From assembly GCF_001411555.2 (NCBI RefSeq), contig NC_049915.1, positions 15,452,640-15,516,639 on the forward strand: a stretch of DNA of 64,000 bases. The letters run 5' to 3'. Source of the DNA: Juglans regia. Taxonomy: Eukaryota > Streptophyta > Magnoliopsida > Fagales > Juglandaceae. Position 1 is the first letter of the stretch; the number at the start of each line of letters is the position of its first letter. Of the stretch, positions 1-12,077 are shown in pieces. The position numbers and the translations under genes were made by a program. The notes beneath the pieces were generated by a model. That model was given only the letters and a program-made list of their open reading frames with translations. It was not told the DNA's origin and searched no databases.

Positions 1-3000
1 TTAAGCTACTTCATATCGAAACAATTGGTGGGTGGATTATCAAATCGTTTAATATGATTTTACAGTTGTTAAAAGTTGCATTTCCAGATATTCAGTTGCC
101 TAACTAATATCACGAAGGCCTGACACTTAGAGCGTGGCCTAGGTTTTAGTTATGTCAAGATACACGCATGTCCAAATGATTGCATGTCATTTTGGAAAGA
201 GAATACCAAAATATAAGAGTGTTCTAAATGCAATGAGTGGAGGTAGATGTCGACTGCAGGGAAAAAAGGGAGGATTCCTAAAAAAATATTGTGATATTTT
301 CCTTTGGTGCCGAGGTTACAAAGGTTATTTATGTCAAAGGACATCGCAAAATCCATAAAATGGTATATAGAACAATGTGTTGATAACCATAATACTTTAC
401 GACATCCTGTTGATGCAGGTTTGGGTGTGAGATGAGAATTTTATATTTTGTTTTAGTGTTTAAAATATTATGTTTTAGTATTATTATTGTTTTGAGATTT
501 GAAAAAGTTGAATTGAGATTTGAAAAAGTCGAATTGTTTATTATATTTTGTATGAAGATTTGAAAAAGATGTAATGATGAGATAAGATGAGAATTTTGTG
601 TGTCATCCCACCCCCAAACTTGCCCCTAGATGTGGAGAGAATTTGATAAAGATCAAAGGTGGTTTGGAGAAGATGCACGCAATGTCAGACTGGGCCTAGC
701 CAGTGATGGTTTCAACCCTTTCAATAATATAAGTAAATCTTATAGCATATGACTAGAAATACTCGTGACAAACAACTTGCCCTCTTGGTTGTGCATGAAA
801 GATTTGTACTTAATGCTATCTTTGCTTATTCTTGACCCCAAAACATCATAAAATGACATTGATGTTTATTTACAACCTTTATAGTTCATGAATTAAAACA
901 GTTATGAGAGGATGGTGTAGAGACATACAATGCCTCAAAGTCAAAAAGATTTCGCTTATAAGCTGCACTATTATGGACTATTAATGATTTTTCTGCACAT
1001 GCCAATCTTTCAGGGTGAAGCACAAAGGAAAAAATGATTTGTCTATTATACAATATCTATAGAGATTCCATGTAGTTGCATTATGGGAGAAAATATTGTT
1101 ATATGGGCTATCGTCGATTCTTGCCATCTGCACACACTTGGAGAAAGAAAAAGACTACCTTTAATGGAAATGAGGATCATTGATTGCCACCTACAAAACT
1201 TATAGGACATGATGTACTCCAGCAACTAGAGAAGGATGCTACTGTCCAATTTGACAAAGGTTCTCAGAAGAGAAAATGCAAACCAAATAAATTGAATTGG
1301 ACAAAACAAATTATATTCTTCCAATTACCTTACTGGTTAACGTTGCTTTTACAACATAATCTAGATGTCATGCAAATTGAAAAAAATATATGAGACAATA
1401 TTTTAGGTACGTTGATGAATATAGAAAGAAAAAATAAAAACACTACAAATGCACGTAGGGATTTGATGGAGCATGGATTAAGGAATGAATTACATTTAGA
1501 ATATGTTGGTAGTGGATATTCTATGACGCTTGGTTTCTACATGTTGGATTTAGATCAAAGGTAGCGTTTATGTAAGTAGCTTGCAAATGTAAAATTTCCT
1601 GATGGTTTTACCTCAAATATTTCCAGATGTATTTGACTCTGATGGAAAGATAACAAGAATGAAAATTCATGATTGTCATGTTTTTATACAAAGATTACTT
1701 CCAATTGCAATTTGTGGATTTTTGCAATCAGATGTATGCCTTGTATTGACAGAGATTAGTTCCTTTTTCATGGCTTTATGTGCACGAACATTGACATTAG
1801 ATGTGCTGAAGAGACTACAATCCGATATTGCAATAATCCTATAGAAGCTTGAGATAATGTTTTCACCTACCTTTGATATAATGGTACACTTCGCCATTTA
1901 TCTACGCCATGAGGCATTCCTTGCAGGTTCAGTACAATATAAGTGAATGTATCTTTTTGATAGATATTTGGAAAAACTCAAGTGCTACGTCGAAAATAAG
2001 GCTCGTTCAGAAGGGTCAATTGCAAAAGCCTATGTTCATATTGAATGCTTAACCTTTTGCTCCTTGTATATCCATGATGTTGAAACCGATATAATCGAGT
2101 GGAAAGGAACAAGGATATTGATAGCGATTATCAGTATCAAGAGTTGTTTGTGTTCTCACAAAAGGTATGTCATTTGGGCTCGCCAACTTTGCATTGATTG
2201 GATAAGACTCTACTTGCAAAGGCAAAATGGTATGTGCTTAATAATTATATAGAGATTGAACAGTACCTACAATAAGTATGTTGGGTTTTCTATTACTTGT
2301 ACCTTATTAATATAGCATTAATAACACTTTATACGAACTCGAGTTACCGTGCATATTGATCTTTAGTGAGCACTACTCCAAGATTCAAGAACATTGTATC
2401 GATAACATAAAGCGTAAACATCAAAGTGAATTTTCAAGTTGGTTTCGCACACGTGTATGTTACCTAAAAAACTCATTGTCAAATTAAACTAGAATATCAT
2501 TTGTAATGGGTTTCTTACCCTCCTCCCAAGTTCAGCAATTGTGTTCAGGAAATGACGAATAGGTCACCGACGATATATATGCACTTGCTTGTGAACCAGA
2601 CCCATGGGTTGCTTCATATGATGCTTGCATCATGAATGGCATCAAGTTTCACACAGAGAACTTGAGACAATATCACCAAATCCAGAATAGTGGGGTGATT
2701 GTTAACGCTGAATATCGTTCAAAACCTATTTTTTTTTATGATGTTTTAATTGACATATTTCAATTACTCTACATGGGAGGATGTCATGTATATTTGTTCA
2801 AATGTGTGTGGTTTGATATTGGTGATGGGAAAAAGAGGAATATGAGTTGGTGACCATCTAACTAGTGTCAACACTTCGTAAATGGTATAAAGATGAGTCA
2901 TTCGCCCTTGCCTATCAAGCCTCTCAAGTGTTTTACCTTAAAGACACTAGTTTGTGTGGTAATTGGTTTGTTGTGTAGAAGGTGACCAATAGGAACATGT

Positions 3001-3130
3001 ATGATGTTCCAAGCGGATCAGTGGTGAATGTTGAGGATAATGACGAGGGTTTATTCGAAAATGATGCATTCCAAAAGAATGAATAATCATACATAGAGGT
3101 AGACCCCCAATATGATGATGCTGGCACAAG
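1..3130 (+). pseudogene. CACTA (En/Spm) TNP2-like transposase, degenerate, left-truncated
   Basis: Piecewise translation follows the plant CACTA transposase from the left edge onward. Pieces include a KLLHIETIGGW-like start, then IPKK and RLQRLFMSKDIAKSIKW at about 265-365, and RHPVDA just before 420. After a MITE the reading resumes with RNVRLGLASDGFNPF (about 685-730), NLPSWLCMK, NDIDVYLQPL and LLWTINDF-like text. LPYWLTLLLQHNLDVMQIEKNI lies at 1328-1393. The DUF4218 part (KFPDG, HDCHVFIQRLLPIAICGF) follows at 1590-1850, and the DUF4216-like tail (FHTENLRQYHQIQNSGV, LFKCVWFD) at 2632-2950. In active elements this protein cuts and joins CACTA ends. Here in-frame stops (for example around 755, 1393 and 1843) and frameshifts break it, so it cannot make a full protein. 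It starts outside the window, and no CACTA terminal repeats were found nearby. The family call is strong; exact exon limits are not. Confidence 0.85.
419..625. mobile_element. MITE of the GAGATGAG family inserted in the CACTA transposase
   Basis: This ~205-bp AT-rich block separates RHPVDA from WREFD of the transposase. Its ends are imperfect inverted repeats: GTTTGGGTGTGAGATGA on the left and the complement of TCATCCCACCCCCAAAC on the right. The core (TTGAAAAAGTTGAATTG, then GAAGATTTGAAAAAGATG) recurs elsewhere in the window, for example at 35.5 kb and 43.3 kb. It has no coding capacity. The exact target-site duplication is unclear. Confidence 0.7.
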
Positions 3131-3137
3131 GAATCAC

Positions 3138-3410
3138 TTGCATAGATCTAACGTAGAACTAGTTTATGTTGCTGATGTCTCAATACTATTGAACCCAATA
3201 TCTGATCACGAATATTCGACCATTGACAATGAGAAAGACTTCATCGATGAGGAAGAGAATGAATATAATGAAAAAGATAGTGGTAGCAGTAAAGAAGACC
3301 TCCAAACTGACTTTGAAACTTTGTCCAATGATGGTATGCATCAATGCCAATTCTCTACTTATTCTTTTCGCATTTCATAGACACTTAACACAACCTGTTG
3401 TATCATAGTC
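3138..3410 (+). pseudogene. Acidic tail region of the CACTA transposase, remnant
   Basis: A + strand open stretch of about 80 codons is rich in Glu, Asp, Asn and Ser (DFIDEEENEYNEKDSGSSKED). It follows the DUF4216-like tail in the same orientation. Acidic, low-complexity C-terminal tails are common in CACTA transposases, so I read it as the end of that gene. There is no independent domain evidence, and it could be chance open frame in decayed sequence. Confidence 0.4.
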
Positions 3411-3479
3411 TTTGATAGCTATACTTCACTATGTTATATGCAGGATCTGAAAATCACGAGGGCTTTCAAAGGTGATGTT

Positions 3480-5770
3480 TAGAATAAAACCCAATAAGCT
3501 CCAAGATGAGCATAAATATTATGGTAATAGACCACCTACAACCTGTTAGAGTCCAAAGAGTTGTTGCATACCTATGATATGATTCTTGTATTTGAATTTT
3601 GTGTTATATTAATGTCTTGTGATAAATCATTTCCATTTATTTTTTCTATAGTTTTAACCGACTTTGTGATAAATAATCTGACTTTGTGAAGCATTTCAAG
3701 AAGCATCAATTCTATGATAAATAATTAGATTGGATAGGTAAGAAGCAAGTTCAATAAGCATTTCAATATGCTTAAGTTCCTCAAATATGTGGATCAATAT
3801 CATTCCTAACATTTATTTCTAAGTTTAACTTCCTATCATGTTTATATTTGGCAATGAGATTACTAGTTTAGCCTATTTTCATTATTGATATTGATTTTTT
3901 CAAGGTTGTACCATTACTAATATATCAATTGGTGTTTGGCGTTTGGATTTTGTTTGTTTATTGTGGACTAATATCTAACTAGTGGACTTTCTAGATTGAC
4001 TACAACCAAACTGGATAATATACTTCCTAGGAGTAGAATGCCAACAATTTCTTTTTTAAGGGCAGGTGAACTAGCAAAGGCTGAAGGTTGTTGTAGTCTA
4101 TGCCAGTGATTACTCAAATTTGCAATGATGGCAGTTTGTTTCAAGCGGATTTGGAAGATGTAATCATGTAAATAGATGTTATATATCGTTTTATGTATGT
4201 GTAAAGTTCCATATAAATTAGTGACCCATTGGACAAATGGAGGATGAGAAATACGTTTACTACTAATGTCGTTGTTTGAGTTCAATTTTAGAATAATTGA
4301 GGTAGAACCAATTGTTCTTCTAAAGACTAGCTTTTTTGAAAGAGGGTTTATGGGGATTTGGACTTATTAATTGTTTGTAAACACTCCCCTATTACATGAG
4401 TTTGATGTAGAGATCTAGCTTTTTCAATTTACTCATCATTATATAGAACCCAACAAATTGTATGTTAAGAAAACTTAGTACGATGATTTAATCATACCAA
4501 TTCAACCATGTATGATGGAAATGTGTATTTGTTGTATCAAAATTACTTGGTTCAACCACTGAAATTTTGTGCATGCACACCACTTATGATGAACTGTCAT
4601 GTTTGATAATTACTCTAACCACATTTAACTTAATTAGAATAAGCCAATTTTTTGACTTTAAATATAAAATTGTATTGAATGGTATATGTGAACAAAAAAA
4701 TAAAAAAAATGATCGCAGTAGTTAAATTAAAAAAACTTACTTAACATGGTGAAGATCAAAGTAAAAGAAAATGTGAGCGGAAATGAAATATAATTTTAAA
4801 AAAATGTTTACAAGATGAACAGTTCCATTACATGTATTGGATTACTGTAGCGAATTGTATTTTAGATTTCCTATTACATAATTGGTTGGAACTCCTTTTT
4901 TTGAGTAATTATTCAAATAATTTACATGTATGGATAAGACATAAGCCATTGAGAATGCTCTTAGATCTCAATTTCTTCAAAGTATCAAATACTGAAGTTT
5001 CTTGTGTCTTTGATTCTTATCGGGTTTGTACACAAAATATTACGGGAAATAAGTGAAATGACGTGAAAGTTGGCAGGCTTCCCTGTTTTACAACTGCACT
5101 TGCGTAGGAGATAGCAAAACATAAGCACCAAAGTGAAATGTCTGAGAGTTATCATTGCTATAAGATCTAACTAGTTATTCAAAAATAGTCAGTAGAAGTG
5201 AACACAAGTGCCACACGTATGACTTGGAGATCTTTGTCTCAGCTATCCTTGCCATTATATGACAAAACACCACATAGAACACTCCATCAACTTCAAAACT
5301 GCTAAGAAGTCAACTTCAGTTATATAGAAAGGAGATATTCTTGCAGTTGGAACTCAACTACCTTCGTTAGTTTCAGCTTCCGTCTGCAATAGTTCATTCT
5401 GAGTTCAACTTCATTGTTAAACAATTAGCAAGATATTCCTCTATTTGGCAATAAGGTTCTATAAAAAATAAAAAATAAAAAATAAAAACACGAAGAGGCA
5501 GAAGAAGAGCTGGACAAACACCACAATAACTTAATATTAGACTTGCCCTACCATCAAAACCAGCAACATGGACTTTGAGAAATGAACACAGTCATCATTT
5601 AATGACTCCACTCAACCTCCAGATGTTGAATGTGAGGCATTGTTGGGTCCCTATAATGGGTAGAGATGAATACAACTGGCCAATGGGAGGGTAAGTAAAC
5701 TCATAAGCAAGGTTATGAAGTCTTTCATAAATGGCCATGGTATGAGAGGATAAATAATCAAAATAAAATT
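3480..5770. other. AT-rich noncoding interval, likely CACTA interior or decayed flank
   Basis: No convincing coding exon, RNA gene or terminal repeat was seen. The short open frames at 3968-4285 (-) and 4832-5056 (+) match no family I recognise. A (TAAAAAA)n-like run lies near 5462-5488. The region lies between two CACTA-derived coding fragments of the same orientation, so it may be intron or interior of that element. Confidence 0.5.
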
Positions 5771-5778
5771 GCACTAAC

Positions 5779-6060
5779 ATGAATAATATGGCTTGTGTTT
5801 GTGATATAGTACTAAACACTTCTAAACATTGTAGGGGTGTCGCCAAAGAGACTGAGTTTGAAAGGCTGAGAAAGTTAGGGAATATACCATTGGATATCAA
5901 AGACGGAAATATAGGTTCATCATGCAACAACAGAACAATGTATACCACGGGAGTCAAATGGATCATCAAGCACCATGCAAAAATGAGGCATGCTAACTGG
6001 AAGGTGGTTGATGTGAAGGAGAAAGATGGACTAATTGAGCGTGTTCAAATAAGGTTTTAG
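5779..6060 (+). pseudogene. Plant Ptta/En/Spm-type transposase fragment
   Basis: A 93-codon open frame reads CRGVAKETEFERLRKLGNIP, then IKDG, TTGVKWIIKHHAKMRHANW and LIERVQIRF. This pattern (RG-A-E--F-KLRKLG-IP, then W-IK---DMRHA-W, then LI-R-) is the conserved block of the plant Ptta/En/Spm accessory transposase family (PF03004-like) that travels with CACTA elements. It ends in a stop shortly after RVQIRF, where intact members continue for roughly 80 or more residues, so it is truncated or interrupted by an intron. Orientation matches the transposase remnant at 1-3130; both could come from one element. The family call is from memory of the motif pattern. Confidence 0.65.
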
Positions 6061-6119
6061 ATTTTAATTGCTTCAAATATTTCCTCATGACTTGTGATTT
6101 TCAATGCTTATATTCTTTC

Positions 6120-6440
6120 ACAGAGTTGTTAGATTAACTGAAAAGTATGTTGTGCATAGACTTTTTAAACTGGTACATTCATAAGCTGATTTTGAATGTG
6201 AGTGTTCTTGTATGGATGAGTTGTTAGAATAACATATAAGTCTGGTGCATGGGCTTTTCAAATTGGTTCATTCATAGGTTAACATTGTGTTATATTTTCA
6301 ATGCTTCAAATATTTGTATATGGCTTCTGATCTTGAATGTTTGAATTATAGCCATAAAGATTTGTTAAATTCAAATGTAAGTGTGGTGCATAGACTAATC
6401 TAACACTGGTACATTCATAAGTTGATTATCTATTGGATTG
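6120..6440 (+). repeat. Three degenerate ~110-bp tandem-like repeats
   Basis: Three stretches starting near 6125, 6220 and 6360 share the same order of words: GTTGTTAGA or TTTGTTAAA, then GTGCATAGAC or GTGCATGGGC, then TGGTACATTCATAAG or TGGTTCATTCATAGG. They immediately follow the Ptta-like fragment and have no open frame. They may be subterminal repeats of the CACTA element, which typically carry many short direct copies, but no terminus is seen. Confidence 0.45.
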
Positions 6441-6459
6441 GACCAAAAAAAATCATCGT

Positions 6460-8500
6460 CAAATAGTGACAAATCAGTTATGTCGTGCATATAACGTTTT
6501 TCTTTAGTTGCTACACTTTAAATACAAAGAATTAAATACAAAGAATCAACTATTAGAAAGCACTGGCTAATGAAGATTCGATAGTAGAAAAGTCGATATG
6601 GGAGTGGTTATGCAATTGATGGGTGAGTGTACCATTCAAGATAATTGTTACTGAACAAACTAATCAAAGAGGGTGAAATGAATTTAATTAATATATTACA
6701 ACCCGTTGACACTTACATTTTGAGGCGTGTTAGTTATACTTAGAGATATTAGTTTTTTGACAGTTTTGTTAAAACACTTTATACTCTAACAACACCTACT
6801 TAATCTAGCAATAGCCCCTCCCCCGGAAGAAAAAAATTCTGATTCAAGAGTGGCTAATGTATGTTGTATTGTAGAAAATGTCCAGTCAAAACAGAGATAC
6901 TATACTATGTGTTAATATAAGATCAACCACACAAGCGGAATGACGTCGTTTATTGTATTAATAGAACAAAATGTGAAGTTAAGAACAATGGCTAACTTTT
7001 GTTATAGTCTTTCAAAGTTATTTTCAAGGATGTGCCAAGACTAATGTTTGCCTATCTCACATTGTATAGAAGGACAAAAATCTAATTTCTTTTTATAAAG
7101 ATATGCAGTAGTCAAAGAAAAAGAGAAAATTCATCACACTCACTATGGAAGAGAATTATATGAGCAAAACCTTTAGTAGAGTTAAACATAAATACTAACA
7201 AAGTGCAGGTAGTTAGATACTCACGGATATGTGATTTTTTTAGTGCAAATACTTAATGCTAGTTAATGGTAAAAAAAAATTCCACGCTTCAGTCACATGC
7301 TATATATGCCTATACAATGGGTACTAGACGTAGTCAGCTCCTCATACGTCTATTTCTTCTAACTTTTAATTTAGATAAGAATTTTGTATAAGTTTATTTT
7401 TCCCATTCAGAATTCCTAATGGTACAACAATAGTAAATTGATCATACCTAACTTACATTTCCTATATTTCATGCAATAACCGAATTAATATAATGGATCA
7501 AACCCAAAAAGATGACATAAATATTGAGTCAATGGACAATGGTGGTCTTAACTAGTAACAAGTTTATTTTTCCTTCTGAGTGTGTTAATATATATATATG
7601 TATGTATGTATGTATATATATACATAGTGGAACTTACACTGGAGAGCTGAAAATCAATCTCATAAAGTCATCACAAATTGTCAATTATTTACCATGATTT
7701 GGGATATTTACAAAATAAATTCTGGAAGTATTATAAGATATATATTTAGCAGAAATCCATAAACTAAATATGATTAGAAAGATCCAAGTCTCTATTTTCC
7801 ATAACAATGAATTTAAAAAATTATCTTGCTTTGGTTTTCTCCCATGGCATGCATGTCTTTTCAATTTCTTATTTTTTTAAGTATTTTTTGTAACTGTGAA
7901 TTAATATCATATGCTTGGAGTTAATAGCACCTCAAAATCATGAATGAAAAAAATGCATTGAGAGCTATCATTTTGAAGAGAAGTGTTACAATCACAAAAG
8001 ATCTAATGAAAGCAAACCCACAAACTTACATGTTTTCATATGATACGTTGTTAGATTTATTTTACAAAAAAAAAAATAACTTTACAATCTGACATAACAC
8101 ATCAAGTGATCACGTCAATTTGTGAATTTATTTTAATGGAATTTCTTTATAACTACAGTAATTCTCTATTTTGAAATAAAATCAACCTTTGACCTTTTGA
8201 GAAGACATAATTTTTATTGGATGGTATTGATATTTCATGTTTTCTGTTTTGTTCATTTAATAATTTGAATGGTGTTCCTCGCCTACATTTCATGTTACGC
8301 CTTTTAAGGCTCTTTATCATACCATCAAGAGTTGTCTTCTTCTCCCACAACTTGGTTATTTGCCATTGTTATTTGAGCGACATCTTGTTTGGATGACATC
8401 TCTTTACTATGATCCTCAATTCTCATTATCGCCATCATGCTTGAGTAGACCAAGTTTTGGTCTACAACACTAGTTTTGCTAAATCTTGCCCCACCAACAA
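6460..8500. other. AT-rich noncoding interval
   Basis: No supported gene was seen. A TA/GTAT microsatellite lies at about 7592-7623. The short minus-strand frame at 8153-8350 resembles no known family. Confidence 0.5.
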
Positions 8501-8507
8501 CATTTAC

Positions 8508-9071
8508 GATCTGTTTGAGTTTGCATTAGGGGTTGTAAAAAGTGCCTAAATAGTCTAAAAACTCTTTAATGGTAAAATGAGGTTATTCCATATTAATTAT
8601 AGCACTTTTTAATCTAAAAAAGTTAAAAAGTATGTTTCAGGAAAATCATCATTTTGATGCTTTTACTCAAATGTACTTTTATTGATAAAGCAAAACATAG
8701 TTAGAATTTTAAATAAGGTTTTCAATGGGCGAAAATACTCATACAACTTTCACATAATTACAACTATGCCCTTTACCATATGAATATAATATTGAGCATA
8801 ATATATTGCTATTTCACTTATGCATCGTTAAGGAGATTTTTTTCATTATACTTATTGAAAATTCTATTAGATTATTTTTGTTGTTATTTGATTATAAGAT
8901 TTTATTTCTATTAAGGATATGGTCATAATTTTAAAAAAATCAAATGACCTTTTTATGTCATTTCTACTTCAAAAAATACTTTTTTGTATTGTTTTCAAAC
9001 AAATGTAACATGTTTTTGAAAGTGTTTTAAATATATGATTACCAAATAATAAATAATTTTTTAATAGTCAT
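8508..9071. mobile_element. Truncated copy of the neighbouring Tourist-like MITE
   Basis: The left end GATCTGTTTGAGTTTGCATTAGG matches, with substitutions, the left end of the element at 9075. The interior follows in the same order: a TTAAAAA/TAGT...AAACTCTTTAAT block, the GTTTGAGGAAAA-like block and the complement of its 3' half. The right terminal repeat is missing, and the copy runs directly into the TTA that flanks the next element. It is a second, older, end-truncated member lying tandem to the intact one. Confidence 0.6.
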
Positions 9072-9074
9072 TTA

Positions 9075-9623
9075 GAGCCTGTTTGGGGTTGCGGTAGGAG
9101 TATTAAAAGGTGCTTAATAGTTTTAAAAGCTCTTTAATAAAAAAAATTAGGTTGTTTGAGTGTTGCATATTAAAACACTTTTAATTTGAAATAAGCTAAA
9201 AATTACGTTTGAGGAAAAACTAAGTTTGGTAACCATACGTCTAAGGCACTTCAAAACATATTACATTCATTTGGAATCAAGATAAAAATAAAAATAAAAA
9301 GGTATTTTTTGAGGTAGAAATGACATAAAAGGCCATTCGAAAGTTAGAGTGTTGTGCTTGTGATAAGACCCCAAAGGGTAAAATTGTAATTATGTTAAAG
9401 TTGTACGGGTATTTTTCATTGATCACATTTTTTAAAATTTGAACCATGTTCTACATTATCCAGAAAAGCACGTTTGAGGAAAAAATCAAATGTACATTTT
9501 AATTTATTTGAGATTAAAAGTATTTTAATATGTAATATCCAAATAACCTAATTTTATTTTTAAAAAGCTTTTAAGGCTATTTAAATACTTTTTAAGACCC
9601 CTTACGCAACCCCAAACGGGCTC
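9075..9623. mobile_element. Tourist-like (PIF/Harbinger-type) MITE, 549 bp, intact ends
   Basis: Terminal inverted repeats are near-perfect over about 20 bp: GAGCCTGTTTGGGGTTGCG at the left and its complement (CGCAACCCCAAACGGGCTC) at the right. A 3-bp TTA target-site duplication flanks both sides (9072-9074 and 9624-9626). A TTA duplication with GG/GAGCC(T)GTTTGG-type ends is the signature of Tourist-like MITEs mobilised by PIF/Harbinger transposase. It has no coding capacity. Confidence 0.85.
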
Positions 9624-9710
9624 TTAATCTCATGTCCGCCATATGACCTTCATGGAGCCGGGCTTGATAGCGAATATGGGACTTGGCAATCTTTACCTCA
9701 ACAATTAGGT

Positions 9711-10075
9711 CAAGTTTGGGAATTGAGATGACTTGAGAACATCTCACCTTATCTCAAAACTTCTCATAATGTTATTCTCAAATATCATTCAAATATAAAA
9801 TCATTTTTATTTTCAATTTTTCAATTTTTCAATTTTTTCATCTAATGATTACCTAATTATTACAACTTTTTCAAACTTCTAAACAAAACACAAAAATAAT
9901 GCAACTTTTTCAAATTTCAAAACAAAAAAAATTAAAAAATTAATTATATTCAAACAAATTTTAATGTTATAATATTTTTATTCAACTTTTTCTCTACTAT
10001 TTTCCAAAATCCAATAAAATATCTTAACTCAAACTATATCATTACAATTCATAATCTATTTCGTTACTTTTTACA
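9711..10075. mobile_element. GAGATGAG-family MITE-like element
   Basis: AT-rich sequence begins GTTTGGGAATTGAGATGA and ends in AACTCAAACTATATCATTAC. Its interior carries the complement of the family core (AACTTTTTCAAA, CTAATGATTAC). It is the same family as the copy at 419 and those at 15.95, 35.5, 43.3 and 52.1 kb. Ends are not sharply defined. Confidence 0.5.
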
Positions 10076-10284
10076 GATCCATAATTAATAGTAATGAAAT
10101 GGATTATTAATACTAGTACCAAATTATCTAAGCATGCTATATAATTATTTCATTATTAATTATTAATGTAGACCATGCATATAATTATTTTGCTAGAAAA
10201 AGAAAACCGGCCTTATCTATCATTGGCCATTGCGGTCATATAATATTTGATCCCCATATCGATAACTATATTAATATTGGAGCC

Positions 10285-10520
10285 AGGCTACTCTGCCACC
10301 CAGAGGAGCTCGCTCAACCTTACCGCTATCTAGTTTTTAGTTTTTTATTTTATTTTTCTTTTCACATTTTTTTAATATATTTAAATATTTTAAAAAGTTA
10401 AAAAAAAAATTTCAATACACTTATAATCATTTCCTTAATCGCTAAGTAAAAAAAAAAAAAAAAAATAGCAAGCGGTCAAATTGAGTGGTAAGCTTGGGAG
10501 GGCAAAATAGTTTTTTCCAT
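10285..10520. repeat. Degenerate MITE-like repeat related to 13.79-14.02 kb
   Basis: It shares a word order with the block at 13.79-14.02 kb: GCC(A/G)CCCAG..., ACCGCTA, a T-rich tract with CATTTTTTTAATATATTT, then ATAATCATTTCCTTAATC(G/A)(C/T)TAA and a poly(A) tract. Two diverged copies of one AT-rich repeat 3.5 kb apart suggest a small mobile element. No duplication at the ends was recognised. Confidence 0.45.
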
Positions 10521-10559
10521 TAATATTGTTTAAGTAATTGTATGATATTTCCTTATATT

Positions 10560-11497
10560 ATATATATAGTAGAATAAATATTTTGAAAAATAAAGAATAA
10601 TCTTAATTACGCCAATACTAATATGCCCCTCAAAAGTGAATTCCTGGATCGCCACTATATACTAGCTAGTTGGGTGCATGATCTTCTAGACTATGATATT
10701 TCCTGCATATCTTATCTTATAGTGGCCATGTTATTCCTTTAGGTGGGGAACTTATCTTATATCGATCCCTTAATGGGTATATACCTCTGTTACTTCCTTG
10801 TTCACTAAAAAAAGCCGGTATTAGAACCTTTGGTGCCATTCTACATGTGAAGAAACTAGAAAGTCTGTTTGACTGAGAGAGAGAGAGAGAGAGAGAGACC
10901 ATGTAGATATGTATAATGTCTCTTGTTAGAGGATGATTACAGAAAAAGCATATAAATATACAAATTGTATATAAAGTCCCAATCTTGGGGTATCAGTACT
11001 TGTCACTTCCTACTCATGGATCACTAGTCTTGTTGATGGCGACATGGCAAACATGCCTAGCTTGCATCTGCACCTTATTCAAGCATATATCATGCGGTCG
11101 AGTTTTAGTTGCATGCAGTGGATGACTATATTATATACTGCAGTAAAGGGCTACTTTAAGCATGTCTGATCCCGACATAATTACAGCCATGCGGTAGTCG
11201 AGAGTATAATTCATTCATGTCCACTTCTACTTCCTTCTTTGGTTCTTTGGCAGGATACAGTGCATTCAGTATTGTGGGTCTCATGAATTCACCATAAAAT
11301 TATGAAAAGGTCAACCAGATGCATGTGATCAATTGTGTGTGTGTGTGGATATATATCAGCTTTATTGTATGGTCATGGTAATAATATTGCTATCACTTGT
11401 GCCAAATGATTTTAAAAATATTACTGAAATCCTTACGCACATGGGGTAAATCAAATAAAGCTGCTACAAACATCATCAGTGATGATCATAATATAAA

Positions 11498-11537
<40 letters not shown>

Positions 11538-11940
11538 ATCTTACAGTACAGTACTGGTATACATTGCTGAATCGTTCAACCCAGCAAGCTGCCTGCCCAG
11601 TACTACGAAATATCCGAAACCGTATATATTTACTCTTTGATCTCATGTTAAGAAGCGCGCTTTGAATTAGGTTCAAGCCTCATGAAGAACTATATAGCTT
11701 TAATTCAAGCTGAAAGGAACATGCAGCTCTGAAAAATTTCGCATATAATTATGATCTGCATGATTTACAATGAGATCATCAGCGTACTTGTTGGGTTGAT
11801 AGGCAGTTAAAAAAGGCCGGATGCATGTCCTTTGGAGATTTTTATCCCGTGAAGAACTGTTACAAGTAGATATATAGGACATGTACCGCGGGTCATTATA
11901 TGCGCCTCTTACCATTCTCTGGACATGGTTTCCTTTTTTT
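10560..11940. other. Noncoding region upstream of the microRNA gene; (GA)n and (GT)n microsatellites
   Basis: No coding exon was recognised. A (GA)n run lies at about 10877-10898 and a (GT)n run at about 11504-11535. This interval would hold the distal promoter of the MIR156/157 gene at 12.1 kb; no specific operator could be identified by eye. Confidence 0.5.
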
Positions 11941-11945
11941 CCTCT

Positions 11946-11953
11946 TATAAATA
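11946..11953 (+). promoter_or_regulatory. TATA box of the MIR156/157 gene
   Basis: A canonical TATAAATA lies 154 bp upstream of the mature miRNA. Plant MIR genes are RNA polymerase II genes with a TATA box about 30 bp upstream of the start site, which would put the transcript start near 11.98 kb, at the edge of the (CT)n tract. The start site itself is inferred. Confidence 0.7.
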
Positions 11954-11984
11954 GAGGCCTTTGGCACTCTTTACTTTGCCATCC

Positions 11985-11988
<4 letters not shown>

Positions 11989-12037
<49 letters not shown>
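11989..12037 (+). repeat. (CT)n microsatellite in the presumed MIR156/157 leader
   Basis: About 24 CT units follow the TATA box and precede the hairpin by some 40 bp. Pyrimidine-rich CT tracts are common just downstream of plant transcription starts. Exact repeat number could be off by a unit or two. Confidence 0.85.
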
Positions 12038-12039
<2 letters not shown>

Positions 12040-12077
12040 AATTCCTCTCTCTCAGACTAATAAGAGGGGAGGATTAA

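Noticed and set aside
11700..12041. Minus-strand frame with Arg-Glu repeats and similar frames at 24.4 and 33.9 kb
   Set aside because: The repeats are only CT microsatellites read as codons; the rest has no domain.
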